Shown: positions 22,725 to 33,300 of the stretch, piece after piece
How the letters are laid out: each line of letters starts with the position of its first letter
Numbering within the stretch: position 1 is the first letter of the stretch
NCBI RefSeq assembly: GCF_032062135.1
Contig: NC_092861.1
Coordinates: forward strand, 121,715,060 to 121,779,059
DNA: 64,000 bases
Direction of reading: 5' to 3'
Origin: Pyxicephalus adspersus
Taxonomy: Eukaryota > Chordata > Amphibia > Anura > Pyxicephalidae
The notes under the pieces: generated by a model
Databases searched by the model: none
The model's input: the letters and a program-made list of their open reading frames with translations, nothing else
What the model was told of the DNA's origin: nothing
Made by a program: the position numbers and the translations under genes

Positions 22725-25700
22725 AATATTACCGGGTCCTGCTGTCAGAACGGTTTGCGGCCACTCCATTTCACAGAAGATTGTGAACAGCCAGGTAAGT
22801 TTGTTTTATTGCAGAAGGGACATCACCTGTTTCTTTTGCAAGAAAGTACCTGCCTGGTCACAATTTCAAAAAAAATTAAGTTAAATTCTGTTTTGAGCTC
22901 TATCAACTTTAATAGCGTAACTGAGCTACATATAAAATCCCATGAAGCTGTATTTATTTATTTTATTTTCCAATTGTGTTCAGATGAAATAGGTAAACAG
23001 GAATTTGCTTTCACATGATTGGCCAATTACAGTGAATCTTGATACAATTTATTTTGTAAACATCAGTCCTCTGATATAATCTTTATTTTTAACATACATA
23101 AAACATGCACTTTTTCGACATCAACTGTGTGTTATATGTTAATTTATTAATAACATTTATTTTACTGATAAATCTAGTTGAAAAAATATTCACTTTGACA
23201 ACTGAAACTTAGATCTTCATTGTGACTTTGCTATGGAATACATTTTTAGTATTACACCTTTTCACCACAGCATACTATAAAAAAGGGGACTCTGTCATAC
23301 CTATTATAGGCATACAGGCTGATTTTTAGTAAAAAAGTTGAGAAAGTTAACACAAAAAAGAATAAAAATTTGCTTCAATTATCCAGTAATGTGTAGAATA
23401 AATAAACAACAGTATGACTTTAATGTGATTGGATAATTAGGTTCTTTTTTTTACTCTTTAGGCGTAAATTCTTTGGTAAAACAACCTAATCATCTGATAA
23501 TGTCATTACAGTACAATATATATCGTTCTCACATTTATGTTACACAATATAATTTTATCTTGACTCTTAATTCTAAAAAGAAAAAAGTTGCTGAAAGCAG
23601 TAACCCCGAGTCACACTTGGGGTAGGTAAACCTATAGGAAGGTTGGTGCATGTGTACGTTGCCGGCGGGGTGGGAAACTCAAAATCCATTTGTATTGCAT
23701 TCAATACAAAATAACTGTATTGCATGCAATACATTGGATTTTTATGTGTAAAAGCAGTACAATGTTTTCATGAACATTTATTTTACAGTATATTATAATA
23801 GTATAAGAATATAATATATATATAAATTTTTTTAAATGTATTATTTTTTCATGATTTTGTTTTTTAAACCTTATTATACTCATACTATTATATTATACTG
23901 GAAAATAAATTTTCATGAAAAACAATGTACTGCTTTTAGACATATAAATCCAGACAGAAATGTAGTGCTAGGGAGGTTACAAAAGTAGAAATCCTGCCCA
24001 AAGATTGCTTTTGGATACCACTAGGAAGAGGTTGACCCAATAAAGTCAGAGTCTTAGATTGAAGCTTGGTCGAACAGGTTGCACAGAAGTGGAGCCTGAG
24101 CAAGAGCCTGGAATAAGGTCAGAAAGTATTATTTAAAACACTACTACATATAAAAGAATATTTAACCTTTAGAATGTGGGGCTAACTCCACTGCAAGGAA
24201 GATTTTTTTTTTACTGAATCTGGTGTTCATTTTTAACACATTTTTATTATTATTACATATTTATTTTACAGTGGTATAACTTGAAATATTACATAAAACA
24301 ATTAGGAGAATGTACATGTTATTTGCTTTCCAGTTTAGCAAGTCTGAAGCACTGTAGCAGAGAAAAATTTAACCTGGTAGAGTAGCAGGGAATTCAGAGC
24401 TTTATGAACTAATATGCACACTGCAAAAACACAGACAAACTCTGTATCAGGTATTGATATCCACTGAACCCTGCACCGGCATGGTGAGTGTGTGTTCTTC
24501 TATGTCATCAGGCTGTTTTTACTCATCCCTAGTAGACGACCAGTTCCAGTGCTTAACCACATTGAACGCCATTAGTAATCCATGCTAGATTAATCACATC
24601 TTTGCTTTTAGGTAAACAGAATAATGTAAATTCATCTGGGATTGATATTTACTAATGTGAATCTGCTGATAGATACAAGTATGAAAGTGTTACTTATCTG
24701 AGGCTATCCGCAGCCATAGAATAACGGTTTTACAATTTCATATTTGAAGTTTTTTAGAAAAATGTTGTCCATATAAAAGATCATGACAAGAAAAAGCCAT
24801 ATGTAGAACTGGAATCTTCTAATCTTCAATAAACTACTTTTTCACCTCCTGATTTAAAGGTCAACTAAATTCAATTCTTAAATGCCAATTCCTAAAGCAA
24901 TCATGTTGACTTGTGTGTAAATGTGTATAAATTATACATATTAACCAAAGTTACAATTTCAAAAACCTATTGTGTAGCTTTGCCTGTAATAGATGTGCAC
25001 CTGTCCATGCAACAAGGAGCTCTCATGCTTTTTAGGTACCTGTTAACAGATTGATGTCCTACAATTGCTCACCACCTACTTCCTGTGACCACAAGTCCTG
25101 CTCCGGCTTATGTAGTCTGGCATCTATTATTCTTTCTACTTTGTGTTGCACTTGGGTACATATGATTGATCTTCCCACTGGTTAAAATTCAGAGATTATA
25201 TTTGCTGACGGGTCAAGCAATACTACTGAGGCTAGCTTTATTTCTGGAGATATGTTTATTTGGTGTTAACATTACCTGTTCCTTGATGTTTCTATTTTAT
25301 TGTTGTGTACAATTCACATTTTCTATTTTATTGAATAAAAATCTATTGAAATGAAATAGGATGAGATAGCTGTAATGCAGTTTGCAAGCACATTTGGTCC
25401 ATGCCATGTGATATTCTGTCCATTACTTTGCTTTTATACATTATTTGCATTCATTTACAAACCTAATTGCTTTTAAAAATTAACCTTGCTCTAGGAAACA
25501 GTTTGTAATTATTATGTAGATATGTCAATATACTGACCAGTACTAAAAAATGCTTCTTACCTAATGACCAGGTTCCATTCACACAAACTGGTCATTAAGC
25601 AAATTGGTCGTAAGTGACCAATATAGTAAAGAGCCGGTCTGCAGAGCTGTGTGAATACAGCCTGCATCACTGACAGGTTCACTGACAGCCCACAGACCCG

Positions 25701-26240
25701 GACCAGGAGGATCACTGTTTGGAATGGAGGATAGAACCAAGAAGAATGTAATGGAGAAACCATGCTGCTATACACTGTACTATACTAGCATTACTAGCAC
25801 AACCATTCATGTACAGTGTACTGGTCAGAGAGCCGGTTGTATGTGGGAGCCATCATTAAGAAGATAAGATGGTAATTGAGGAATAGTTGTTTTTGAAAAG
25901 TATTGGGGAACTCTGGGTGCTCTGAGATTCTTTCCTGGACATCCCATTGGTTATTCAATAGAAGAGCATCCATGTTTGTTAGTATTCCTTTTATTACTTG
26001 GGTTACGAGGATGAAAAATTACTCCCTTACTCTTTATTTGTTTTTTACTGTGTAGGGGATTCTCAACTTGTTCTGCTCTGTTGATGATGATAATTTGTTT
26101 AGCCTCTAATTTTATTGGTGTGCTACATAATTGTGAGATAGACATGGAGTGATTTTTCATCCTAATGATCTGGCTGAGCTCCTTTTTCTGTCATGTTATG
26201 TAATGCTGTTGTTATGTATTTGCTCTGTATTATACATACC
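22725..26240. other. Intergenic stretch, no gene recognised
   Basis: AT-rich. A segment at about 24,860-25,200 shares strings with 39,840-40,090 ('tgtagtctggcatct' and the ordering of 'tcctgtgaccacaa...tcctg'), so both probably come from one repeat family. About 25,560-25,830 also looks repeat-derived, with 'ctggtcattaagcaaattgg'. No exon or RNA gene was recognised. Confidence 0.5.
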
Positions 26241-27542
26241 AGGGGGTGCTGAGAAGTTCCTGGCTTTACCCCCTTCTAGATGAAATAGAAAAAAAAGGGT
26301 GGGGCATGTGGCACCCTAATATTTATGTATGCATTATGTATAATATGTAACTGTGCAAATATCAGGTCTTTGCTATTCTTAAAACTGGTTTTGCTTTTAC
26401 TGAGAAGCTGTGATGGCAGAGGCACAAGTTTCACGTCGTTGGAGTTACGGGCCGTCATGAATTTTTTGTTTCTCCAGAGAAAGTCAGCAAAAGACATTCA
26501 CACTCAGATGTCACAAACACTGGGGGAGAAGTGTCCTTCCTACAGCATCAAAACCTGGATATCTTGTTTCAAGACTGGGAATTTCATTGTTGAAGATGAG
26601 CCCCACAGTGGGCACCCCCCAACCTCAACAGACCCGGCAACCTGCGATGCTGTCCATGAGCTGATTATTGAGGACCAGTGAATATCGTCAAAAAAAATAC
26701 CCAGATAGCCCAGATACTTGACATCTCACGGGAGCACGTTGGGTTTGTTGTCACCACTATTCTAGACATGCGCAAGCTTTCAGTTAAGTGGGTGCCGGAA
26801 TGTTTTAACAGTGATCAGAAGAAGAAACTTGAGGAGTTGAAGCATCCAAAGCTGTTTTGGCCCATTTTGAAGCTGCACAGGACTTTTTGGCTAGGTTAGT
26901 GACTAAGGATGAAACCTGGCTCCACATCTATGGTACTGAAACCAACGAACAGTCGAAGGAATGCCGCCACAGCGGGTCCCCACGGCAGACGAAGTTCCGA
27001 ACCCAGAAAGAAAAAAAGTTGTGGCGTAAGTTTTCTGGGACAAAGACGGTATTCTGTTGGTGGACCACCTACCTCAGGGCTCTAGTATCACCGGACAGTA
27101 TTATGCTAACCTCCTGGACCAGCTGACGGAGGCAACTAAGACGAAACGCTGTGGAAAGTTGACCAAAGAGATCCTTATTTTGCAGGACAATGCACCTGTG
27201 CACACGTCCAACATTGTGGCTGCCAAATTGAACACCTTGGGTTTCCAATTGGTCCACCACCCCCCCTACTCACCTGACCTGGCCCCTTCGGACTACTATC
27301 TGTTCCCGAATATGAAGAAACATTTAAAGGGTCAATATTTTAAGGACATTTCTGACTTCAAAGATGCTGCTGAGAGCGGGTTTACTCCCAACCAAAGGAC
27401 TTTTTTTAAACGGTCTAGAAAAGCTGCAACTACGCTGTACCAAGTGCATCAGTCTCGGGAGGAAATATGTTGAATAAATGTGTTATTTCATAACTCTGGC
27501 TCTCTTCTTTCTGTGCAAAGCCAGGAACTTCTCAGCACCCCT
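26241..27542 (+). mobile_element. Full-length mariner transposon, defective
   Basis: Matching terminal inverted repeats of about 27 bp (gtgctgagaagttcctggct at 26,246-26,265 and its complement at 27,518-27,537) bound a 1.3-kb element, the normal mariner size. They differ by one G in the leading G run. Left of the element is TA two bases further out. The right target site is not clear, so exact ends are uncertain by a few bases. Confidence 0.92.
26400..27473 (+). pseudogene. Mariner transposase, frameshifted (DD34D)
   Basis: Cut-and-paste transposase of the mariner family. The N-terminal helix-turn-helix part reads LELRAVMNFLFLQRKSAKDIH. The catalytic part has Asp in KDETW (26,908-26,910), Asp in LQDNAPVH (27,186-27,188) and Asp in PPYSPDLAPSDYY (27,291-27,293). 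Exactly 34 residues lie between the second and third, which defines DD34D mariners. All three acidic residues survive, but the frame changes near 26,680, 26,860 and 27,050 and a TGA lies at 26,679-26,681, so no working protein is made. Confidence 0.92.
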
Positions 27543-28189
27543 TCGTTTTTATTTTGACACTATTCTTGTTTATTGTCATGATGCTGGTTTTTTATGAATC
27601 TTCTTGCAAAAAAAAATATAGCCTCGCTCAGTTCTGGAATAATTGTGCTTTAATATGGGACTAAAGTTCCGCTTTTAGGAAGGCTCGATCAGGCAGGTCA
27701 TTATTGCAGAAGGAGACTGGCAATGTCCCTTATGCAATAATGTGTCTAATGTGTGTAATGCAGTCCAAGCTTTCCTTGCATGTGCGTTGGATAGTTGAAC
27801 TTCAATGCGCCTGATTGGGAGTTGCGCCACCTTGGTGCAGCCAGTTAAGATGGCCAAAGATCGTCTCTGGGAAGTTGAAAAGAAGAAAGATGGCAGCACC
27901 CTGCAACTAAAAACAAATAGGAGAGTTTAGATCTTCTTTAAGGAAACTAAACAACCATATACACTATGAATAGGGATAATCCATACTTGAAATAAACTTG
28001 TTGGTTTTTTTATTGATATTGTCTGGCGACTGTGAATTTTTAATATATTATTATTTTTTACAGGGAAAATTATTACTGTTTTTGAATATATATATATTTT
28101 TTTACTGTTAATCCTTATCTTGTTTCCATAGGTAGTTGACAGTTTTTCATGTAACTTTTTGTATTATTTGCATTTGAATTGAATGACTT

Positions 28190-28340
28190 CCGTTTACACA
28201 GTTTAGGCTTTGCAAAGAATGTGGAACTTTAAAGACGTAAGCACCACCCAAATGACAGGTCACGGCTGTCTGCTGCTACTTGCCAGATGAACTTTATCTA
28301 TGACCCCTAATATACAAACATATAGTGCAAAGGTAAAGGC
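28190..28340. promoter_or_regulatory. Candidate regulatory block
   Basis: Information-dense, non-repetitive sequence with 'ctttgcaaag', 'ccacccaaatgacaggtcac', 'gccagatg' (E-box-like) and 'actttatct' (GATA-like) close together. Status is inferred from texture. Confidence 0.25.
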
Positions 28341-29689
28341 TCTACTGTGGGAGTGACAAAGTAAGGACAATCAATGATTTGTGAAAGCAGGGAAAATGTC
28401 ATGATTAAAGAATCTAGAAATGGAGAAATGTCTGTTCTCAAATCCAAAATGCTTACAAATGTATAACATTAGGTGTGTGTGTGTGGCCATGGGTAACACT
28501 GAAAATCCTAAATTAACCATTTTCACCCCTTTACATATTTCTAGCACACTTTTGCATAAAAACAAGGATTCTTGCTTGGCATAAACTTCAATAAATGTTC
28601 AAGCTGGTCAACTGTGTCAAAATGAGATTCCTTTCCAGCAACAATGCTCCTTAACCCTAGCCAGTCCTTGTGCTTATCCAACGTTATCTTATTCTATGGG
28701 GGTATGCATATATGAATAAAGAGGAACGTCATTTGACCCCGTAGGGTAGTGACTGGTCAGATAGGGATTACTTCAACATAGTTGGCCAGGTTCAACATAT
28801 ATTGCAAAATGTACAACCAAGAACCCTACATTTTGCAAGAGTTTACATTGTGTACATTGTTAATTTAGAAACATTTCCTGATCTCTATTGCCCTTTTTCA
28901 AGGCAATTGCTGTTGGTAAAGCTGTTTTTCTCCCATTGGTGATGTTTGGGAAGACCAAAGTGGGCAATTGCAAGGGTCCCCTTGCTTCCGCTACCCATAT
29001 CTTTAAAAAAAAGTATAGGGTTCTCTGCTAGTCAAAACTAAAATTATTAAATATCAAAAGCTATTAATACTGTTAATACTTATTTATTCAGTCTTCTTCA
29101 TTAACCAAGAGTCAAACTGGATGATCATGTTAGTAACTGTTTCTCTTCCATTGGTGATGTTTTGGGTGGCAAAATGGTCCCCTTGCTCCCTAGACCTCCC
29201 ATCACCCCTTTGTAAAAAAATATTGAAGTGCTTTGCTGGTCCTAACTAAAATTCATAAATATCAAAAGTCAATACCCATGTAATAAATAATTATTTATTC
29301 TCTCTTTTCTATTGACGTAATGCATGGCCAAGAGTCAAGCTAGATTTTAACCTTGAAATAAACACTGGCTGCCAAAAGTGCTGAAGGGTGGTGAAATCCT
29401 GCATGTACAGCTGACTTCCCTGCTATGTTTATGGACACATTACATCTAGGACACCAACCAAATTCTCTAAAGCTCATCAAGCATTGTACTGGCAAGCTGC
29501 TAGATAAATCATTATGAATTAGAATGTGTCACTGCAATGATCAGAGTGTAAGAGCCTCCCCAAAAACTGATACCATTAGTTAAAACTACACATACACCCT
29601 TTGAAAATTTTGTTGGACCACCTTTGGTTTTGTACTTTCTATATAATTGATTATTATGCTATTTTTGTGGTATATTTCACATAGTGCAC

Positions 29690-29860
29690 AATTTTATTTT
29701 TGTCTGCGCAGACTTGAGACAAAAGTGTCGTTGACAAATGGGAGACCTTTTAAGTAACGTGCTAAGTGTCGCATTTATTTGGCAGTATATGACCTTTGAT
29801 AATATTGTATGAATGTAGAGACAATACACCTGACTGCACCTTAACTATGTCTTAGGTGAC
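29690..29860. promoter_or_regulatory. Candidate regulatory block
   Basis: Non-repetitive, with 'tttttgtctgcgcagac', 'tttatttggcagtatatgac' and 'acaatacacctgactgcacc'. It differs in texture from the low-complexity flanks. No known element is recognised. Confidence 0.25.
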
Positions 29861-31042
29861 AGTGTTCTCTAATCCTATCCTCATTATATGAGATGAAGTC
29901 TGTCTGGTTCAAACATAATTTGGAAATGTTTTCGTTATTGTTTTTAAGTGGTATATTTTGTACAAGAGACAAGAGCTGTTGCATGTTTCTTTTTTGTCTT
30001 TCTTATGTGTAAGCAAGTCAGTGTTTTTCATTCTTCCTTATGTGGGTGGAATTCCACATAAAAGACACGTAAAAAATTGATTGCATTTTTAAGAAGAATT
30101 TTAAAATTATGTCTATAAATATCTGGGGGTTCCATCCAAATGAATTCAACACGTCATCACGCTTAACTGTGACTCACAAGAACACATTGGCACATTGTAA
30201 TAGTTTTTCAAAATAAAATGTTGCAAGAGATAAAACATAACTAAACAAACTACTATAAAGAGGTAATTTATTGGTTTTAACTGACATGGTTTTATTAAAG
30301 GTGTAATCTGACATATTATTATCATACTAAGTATATAAAATGTACAATTTACCATTTAGATCCCTCTACGTCCTCATGTTTATGGTATTATTTAATGGAG
30401 CTGGTCATTCCTATAGTCTAATTTTTTACTAGGTTATGAAAGGTTTTTCCAAGCTTTTAGGGCCTAAGAAGCTTTAAATGACTATTCAAAACCATGTAAA
30501 GAACTTGACTGGAAGAATGATCAGCTCTTTTAAATAACACTATGCTATATTTCATAAACACGAGAGGATAGAGGGGACTCTTTCTCTGACTCTAGTAAGT
30601 AATACACCAAAGCAAGGGTGCCAGGTGATTAAATACGGGCCGAGTTATGAGGACTTGCAGCTGGACAAGACACTGGCAATTTTCAACTTCTACCAAAGGG
30701 ATCAATCACATCTGCTGGCCTGTGAAGAACCTGAAAGACTCGAGAAGGTTAGCAAAACAACCACATGATTCATTCTCTGAAACATGGGGAAAGGAGGGGA
30801 GGGCATGAACGGTCTCTCCAAAATCATTTTTGAATTACTGAAAAGGTAAAATATTTGTATCTAAGTTGGTGATGTGTCCTTAATGACAGGTTGATCCTTA
30901 GTTCCAGGCTTCTGACGAGTAAAAATGAGTGACTTAAACAAGATTCAAATACCACCAGGTTTTTCCAAATCAAAAATTAGTATCATCGCCTATTTGTAGA
31001 GAAAGATACAAATTTTTGAATAAACTCTTTTATGTACTACGT

Positions 31043-31381
31043 CAGAGGTCCTCAACTGTTTGCACCTCGCGGACCACTAAATGCACGGACTCCTAGAACG
31101 TGCATGTGCGGGGAGCCATGTGCCACTTAAAGGGGAAGAAACGTCATGATACCAGAACCCGCCCACTCTTCCATCGCAGGTCTGAGCCAGCGATGAGAGA
31201 GTGGACTGCTTGTGTCCAGAGACACAACCCGCTCACCGCCCTGAGCCTGCGATGTTTTCGGGAGACATTGGCTCTTACCAGCACACCCCCCAAGTGGGGT
31301 CCGTCTACTGACCCCGCTGGTGGGTGCACCGGCCAGAGCCGCAGCCCACCTGTCAGACGGCCCGGGAGTTGGGGACCTCTG
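31043..31381 (+). mobile_element. hAT-type non-autonomous DNA transposon (copy 1)
   Basis: It begins CAGAGGTCCTCAACTG and ends GTTGGGGACCTCTG, terminal inverted repeats of the MER1/Charlie (hAT) type. The 8-bp flanks are TACTACGT on the left and TACTATGT on the right, a target-site duplication with one mismatch. The interior is GC-rich and codes for no transposase. A 149-codon frame across it (31,100-31,549) is a chance frame. Confidence 0.88.
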
Positions 31382-31519
31382 TACTATGTTACTGAACTAT
31401 GTATCCGTACCTCTCTGGGTTGGGGACCTCTGTACTATGTTACTGAACTATGTATCCGTACCTCTCTGGGTTGGGGACCTCTGTACTATGTTACTGAACT
31501 ATGTATCCGTACCTCTCTG
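31366..31519 (+). repeat. 51-bp tandem repeat, three copies, built on a hAT end
   Basis: The unit starts GGGGACCTCTGTACTATG, recurs at 31,371, 31,422 and 31,473, and is identical by eye. Each unit includes the last bases of the hAT inverted repeat plus the flanking target duplication and about 30 bp beyond. The period divides by three, so the overlapping frame repeats a 17-residue peptide, which is incidental. Confidence 0.93.
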
Positions 31520-31774
31520 CTATTACAATTAGCCACTGTTACATTCTGAATTTAGCTTGTGTTTCTTCTCCCACAATGCAGTTTTTGACTCCCGGGAAGA
31601 CACTAGCAATACCCAAGCATTATCATATCAGGTGTGGGCAGCTGCTTGGCTATTCATACACAATTATAATTTTTCAAGAAAATCAGTGCTTTGATCAAGG
31701 TCATTGGCATTGGGGCGTCAAGTGTAGTAAAAATAAATGCATATGAAACAAAAAAAAAAAAGAAAAGAAAAAAA

Positions 31775-32093
31775 GGTAGCAAGGTGGCTCAGTGGTTAGC
31801 ACTCTAGTCTTTGCAGTGCTAGGTCCCAGGTTTGAATCTCTGCCAGGATACTATCTGCATGGAGTTTGAATTTTTTCCCCGTGTTTTCGTGGGTTTCCTC
31901 CCACATTCCAAAACATGCAGTTAGGTTAATTGGCTTCTCCCCACTTTAGGCTTTAGTAATGACATATTACAATGGTAGGGACATTTGATTGACAGCCTCT
32001 TTGAGGCACAGTTAGTGACATGACTGTGGACTTTGTGTAGCGCTGCATAATATGTCGGTGCTGTATAAATACTGGATAATGATAATAATAATC
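31775..32093 (+). mobile_element. V-SINE (tRNA-derived head, conserved centre, L2-type tail)
   Basis: The head has a tRNA-like A box (ggctcagtggttagcac) and B box (ggtttgaatct, about 31,829-31,839). The centre matches the V-SINE core: 'ctgcatggagtttgaat', 'tttcgtgggtttcctcccac', 'aaacatgcagttaggttaat'. The tail has 'gtagcgctgcataatatgtc' and 'gctgtataaata', followed by a GATAAT run. V-SINEs are copied by LINE machinery through the shared tail. An A-rich run precedes the head. Confidence 0.88.
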
Positions 32094-32559
32094 AGGTTGA
32101 TAATATTAATCAACTCTTTTCCAAAATGGAGCTCCAACTCCTATTTTTTCTAAAAAAAAGTTTTTGGAACAGAGAGTTTATTTTTCTATAAAATTAGCCC
32201 CCATGGAGATTAAATAGTTCTTCGTCTCCTCACTCATGCAGGCAAAGTGAGTGGCAAGGGTTGAAGGGGTTGCAAAGAATAAAAGTTAATAAAGTAGCAT
32301 TAAAGTGCACCTGTTGCTTTACTAAGCATGGTTTATTTTGTGCTGCATTTTTTTAATATTACTGCTCAGATGTGTTGTTGTATGTAGAAAAAGGCAAACA
32401 GAACTTAGTGTTTTCATGTTTACATTTTCAAGTAAAAAAGCAGTCAAACAAGAAATAAACCCACAATGTGACATGAATCATGGTGTGTATGTCAAAAAAC
32501 TTGTTTTCTTGAAATAATAGAAATCTTTGGATTCAAATATTTTACTTTGCATGTATTTT

Positions 32560-32740
32560 CCTTATTTGTATTGCCTGTTGTTCATCTCGTGACAAACACA
32601 CGCCGGGTTTGTGAAAGGCGACAGATAATTATACAATTTGTTTTGTTTGTGACAAAATGATTTGGACTTTCTTGTTTTTAGGATTAGATTTGTCTACTTA
32701 TCCTAATCAGAAATAAACCTGTAGATTACAGATAACAAAG
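32560..32740. promoter_or_regulatory. Candidate regulatory block
   Basis: Non-repetitive block with 'gtgacaaacacacgccgggt', 'gcgacagataattata' and 'ggattagatttgtc' (paired-type homeodomain-like GGATTA). Its status is inferred from texture. Confidence 0.25.
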
Positions 32741-32762
32741 GTAAATAATGCAAATTTGGGGA

Positions 32763-32818
32763 TATATTAATATTATTATTTAACTTTATATATAAAGTGC
32801 CGACATATTAGGCAGCAA
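32763..32818 (-). mobile_element. L2/SINE 3' tail fragment
   Basis: The complement reads 'gctgcctaatatgtcggcac' then 'tttatatataaagt' and an AAT-rich run, matching the tail of the V-SINE and L2 copies nearby. Confidence 0.6.
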
Positions 32819-33087
32819 CAATTTTGGTAAATTGTATGTATGCCAAGAGTATTTTTAGGGATCAGTAGAATCACCCAGTTTTTTTTTGTGAGAATAGGAT
32901 ACAATGCATTGTAGTCAGTGGAGATGACTACAGTACCAAAAACAGGGCAATTTTAGGAGTTTTTTAAGGAATGCAATGTGGGTAAAGTTGCCTTTGACAG
33001 TTAGGGAAACTTCTTATAATGATATTGAAACTATTTTTTGCAATGGCAAACATGTACTAAATTGACATGAAAGGAACACCCTGTATT

Positions 33088-33300
33088 GGGCCTATTATTT
33101 ATTGATTTATTCTCCAAAACTGGGGAAGATTGACTCTCATGGGTCAAGGGGGGTGATTTAGCAAACCTGGAATGGATTTCCTAATATATTATTTGGCAAA
33201 TGTTTTCAATCCTAGACCAGATTCAGTTCAGGTTTGCTTTATTGCCCAGCTTCACTCATGATAGTCAATCTTATCCAGTCTTGGAGAGCTTGAATAAATT
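33088..33300. mobile_element. Foldback MITE, GGCCTGATTTATTAAAGC family (copy 2)
   Basis: A diverged copy. 'tttagcaaacctggaatgga' in the left arm and 'caggtttgctttattgccca' in the right arm pair with each other, and the right end reads 'cttggagagcttgaataaat'. Confidence 0.75.

Larger units (their letters stand above)
27543..31042. other. Intergenic stretch, no gene recognised
   Basis: AT-rich, apparently mostly single-copy. Two internal blocks (28,190-28,340 and 29,690-29,860) are listed as candidate regulatory sequence. Short near-duplicate phrases occur at about 28,930-29,080 and 29,140-29,290 (cattggtgatgttt, taaaattattaaatatcaaaag), suggesting an old local duplication. Confidence 0.5.

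Noticed and set aside
22659..23018. 119-codon frame
   Set aside because: Starts inside a foldback MITE and runs into unrelated AT-rich DNA.
31100..31549. 149-codon frame with a repeated 17-residue peptide
   Set aside because: Crosses a non-coding hAT element and its 51-bp tandem; periodicity comes from the repeat.
31775..31850. Functional tRNA gene
   Set aside because: A and B boxes are present, but they lead straight into the V-SINE core, so this is a SINE head.
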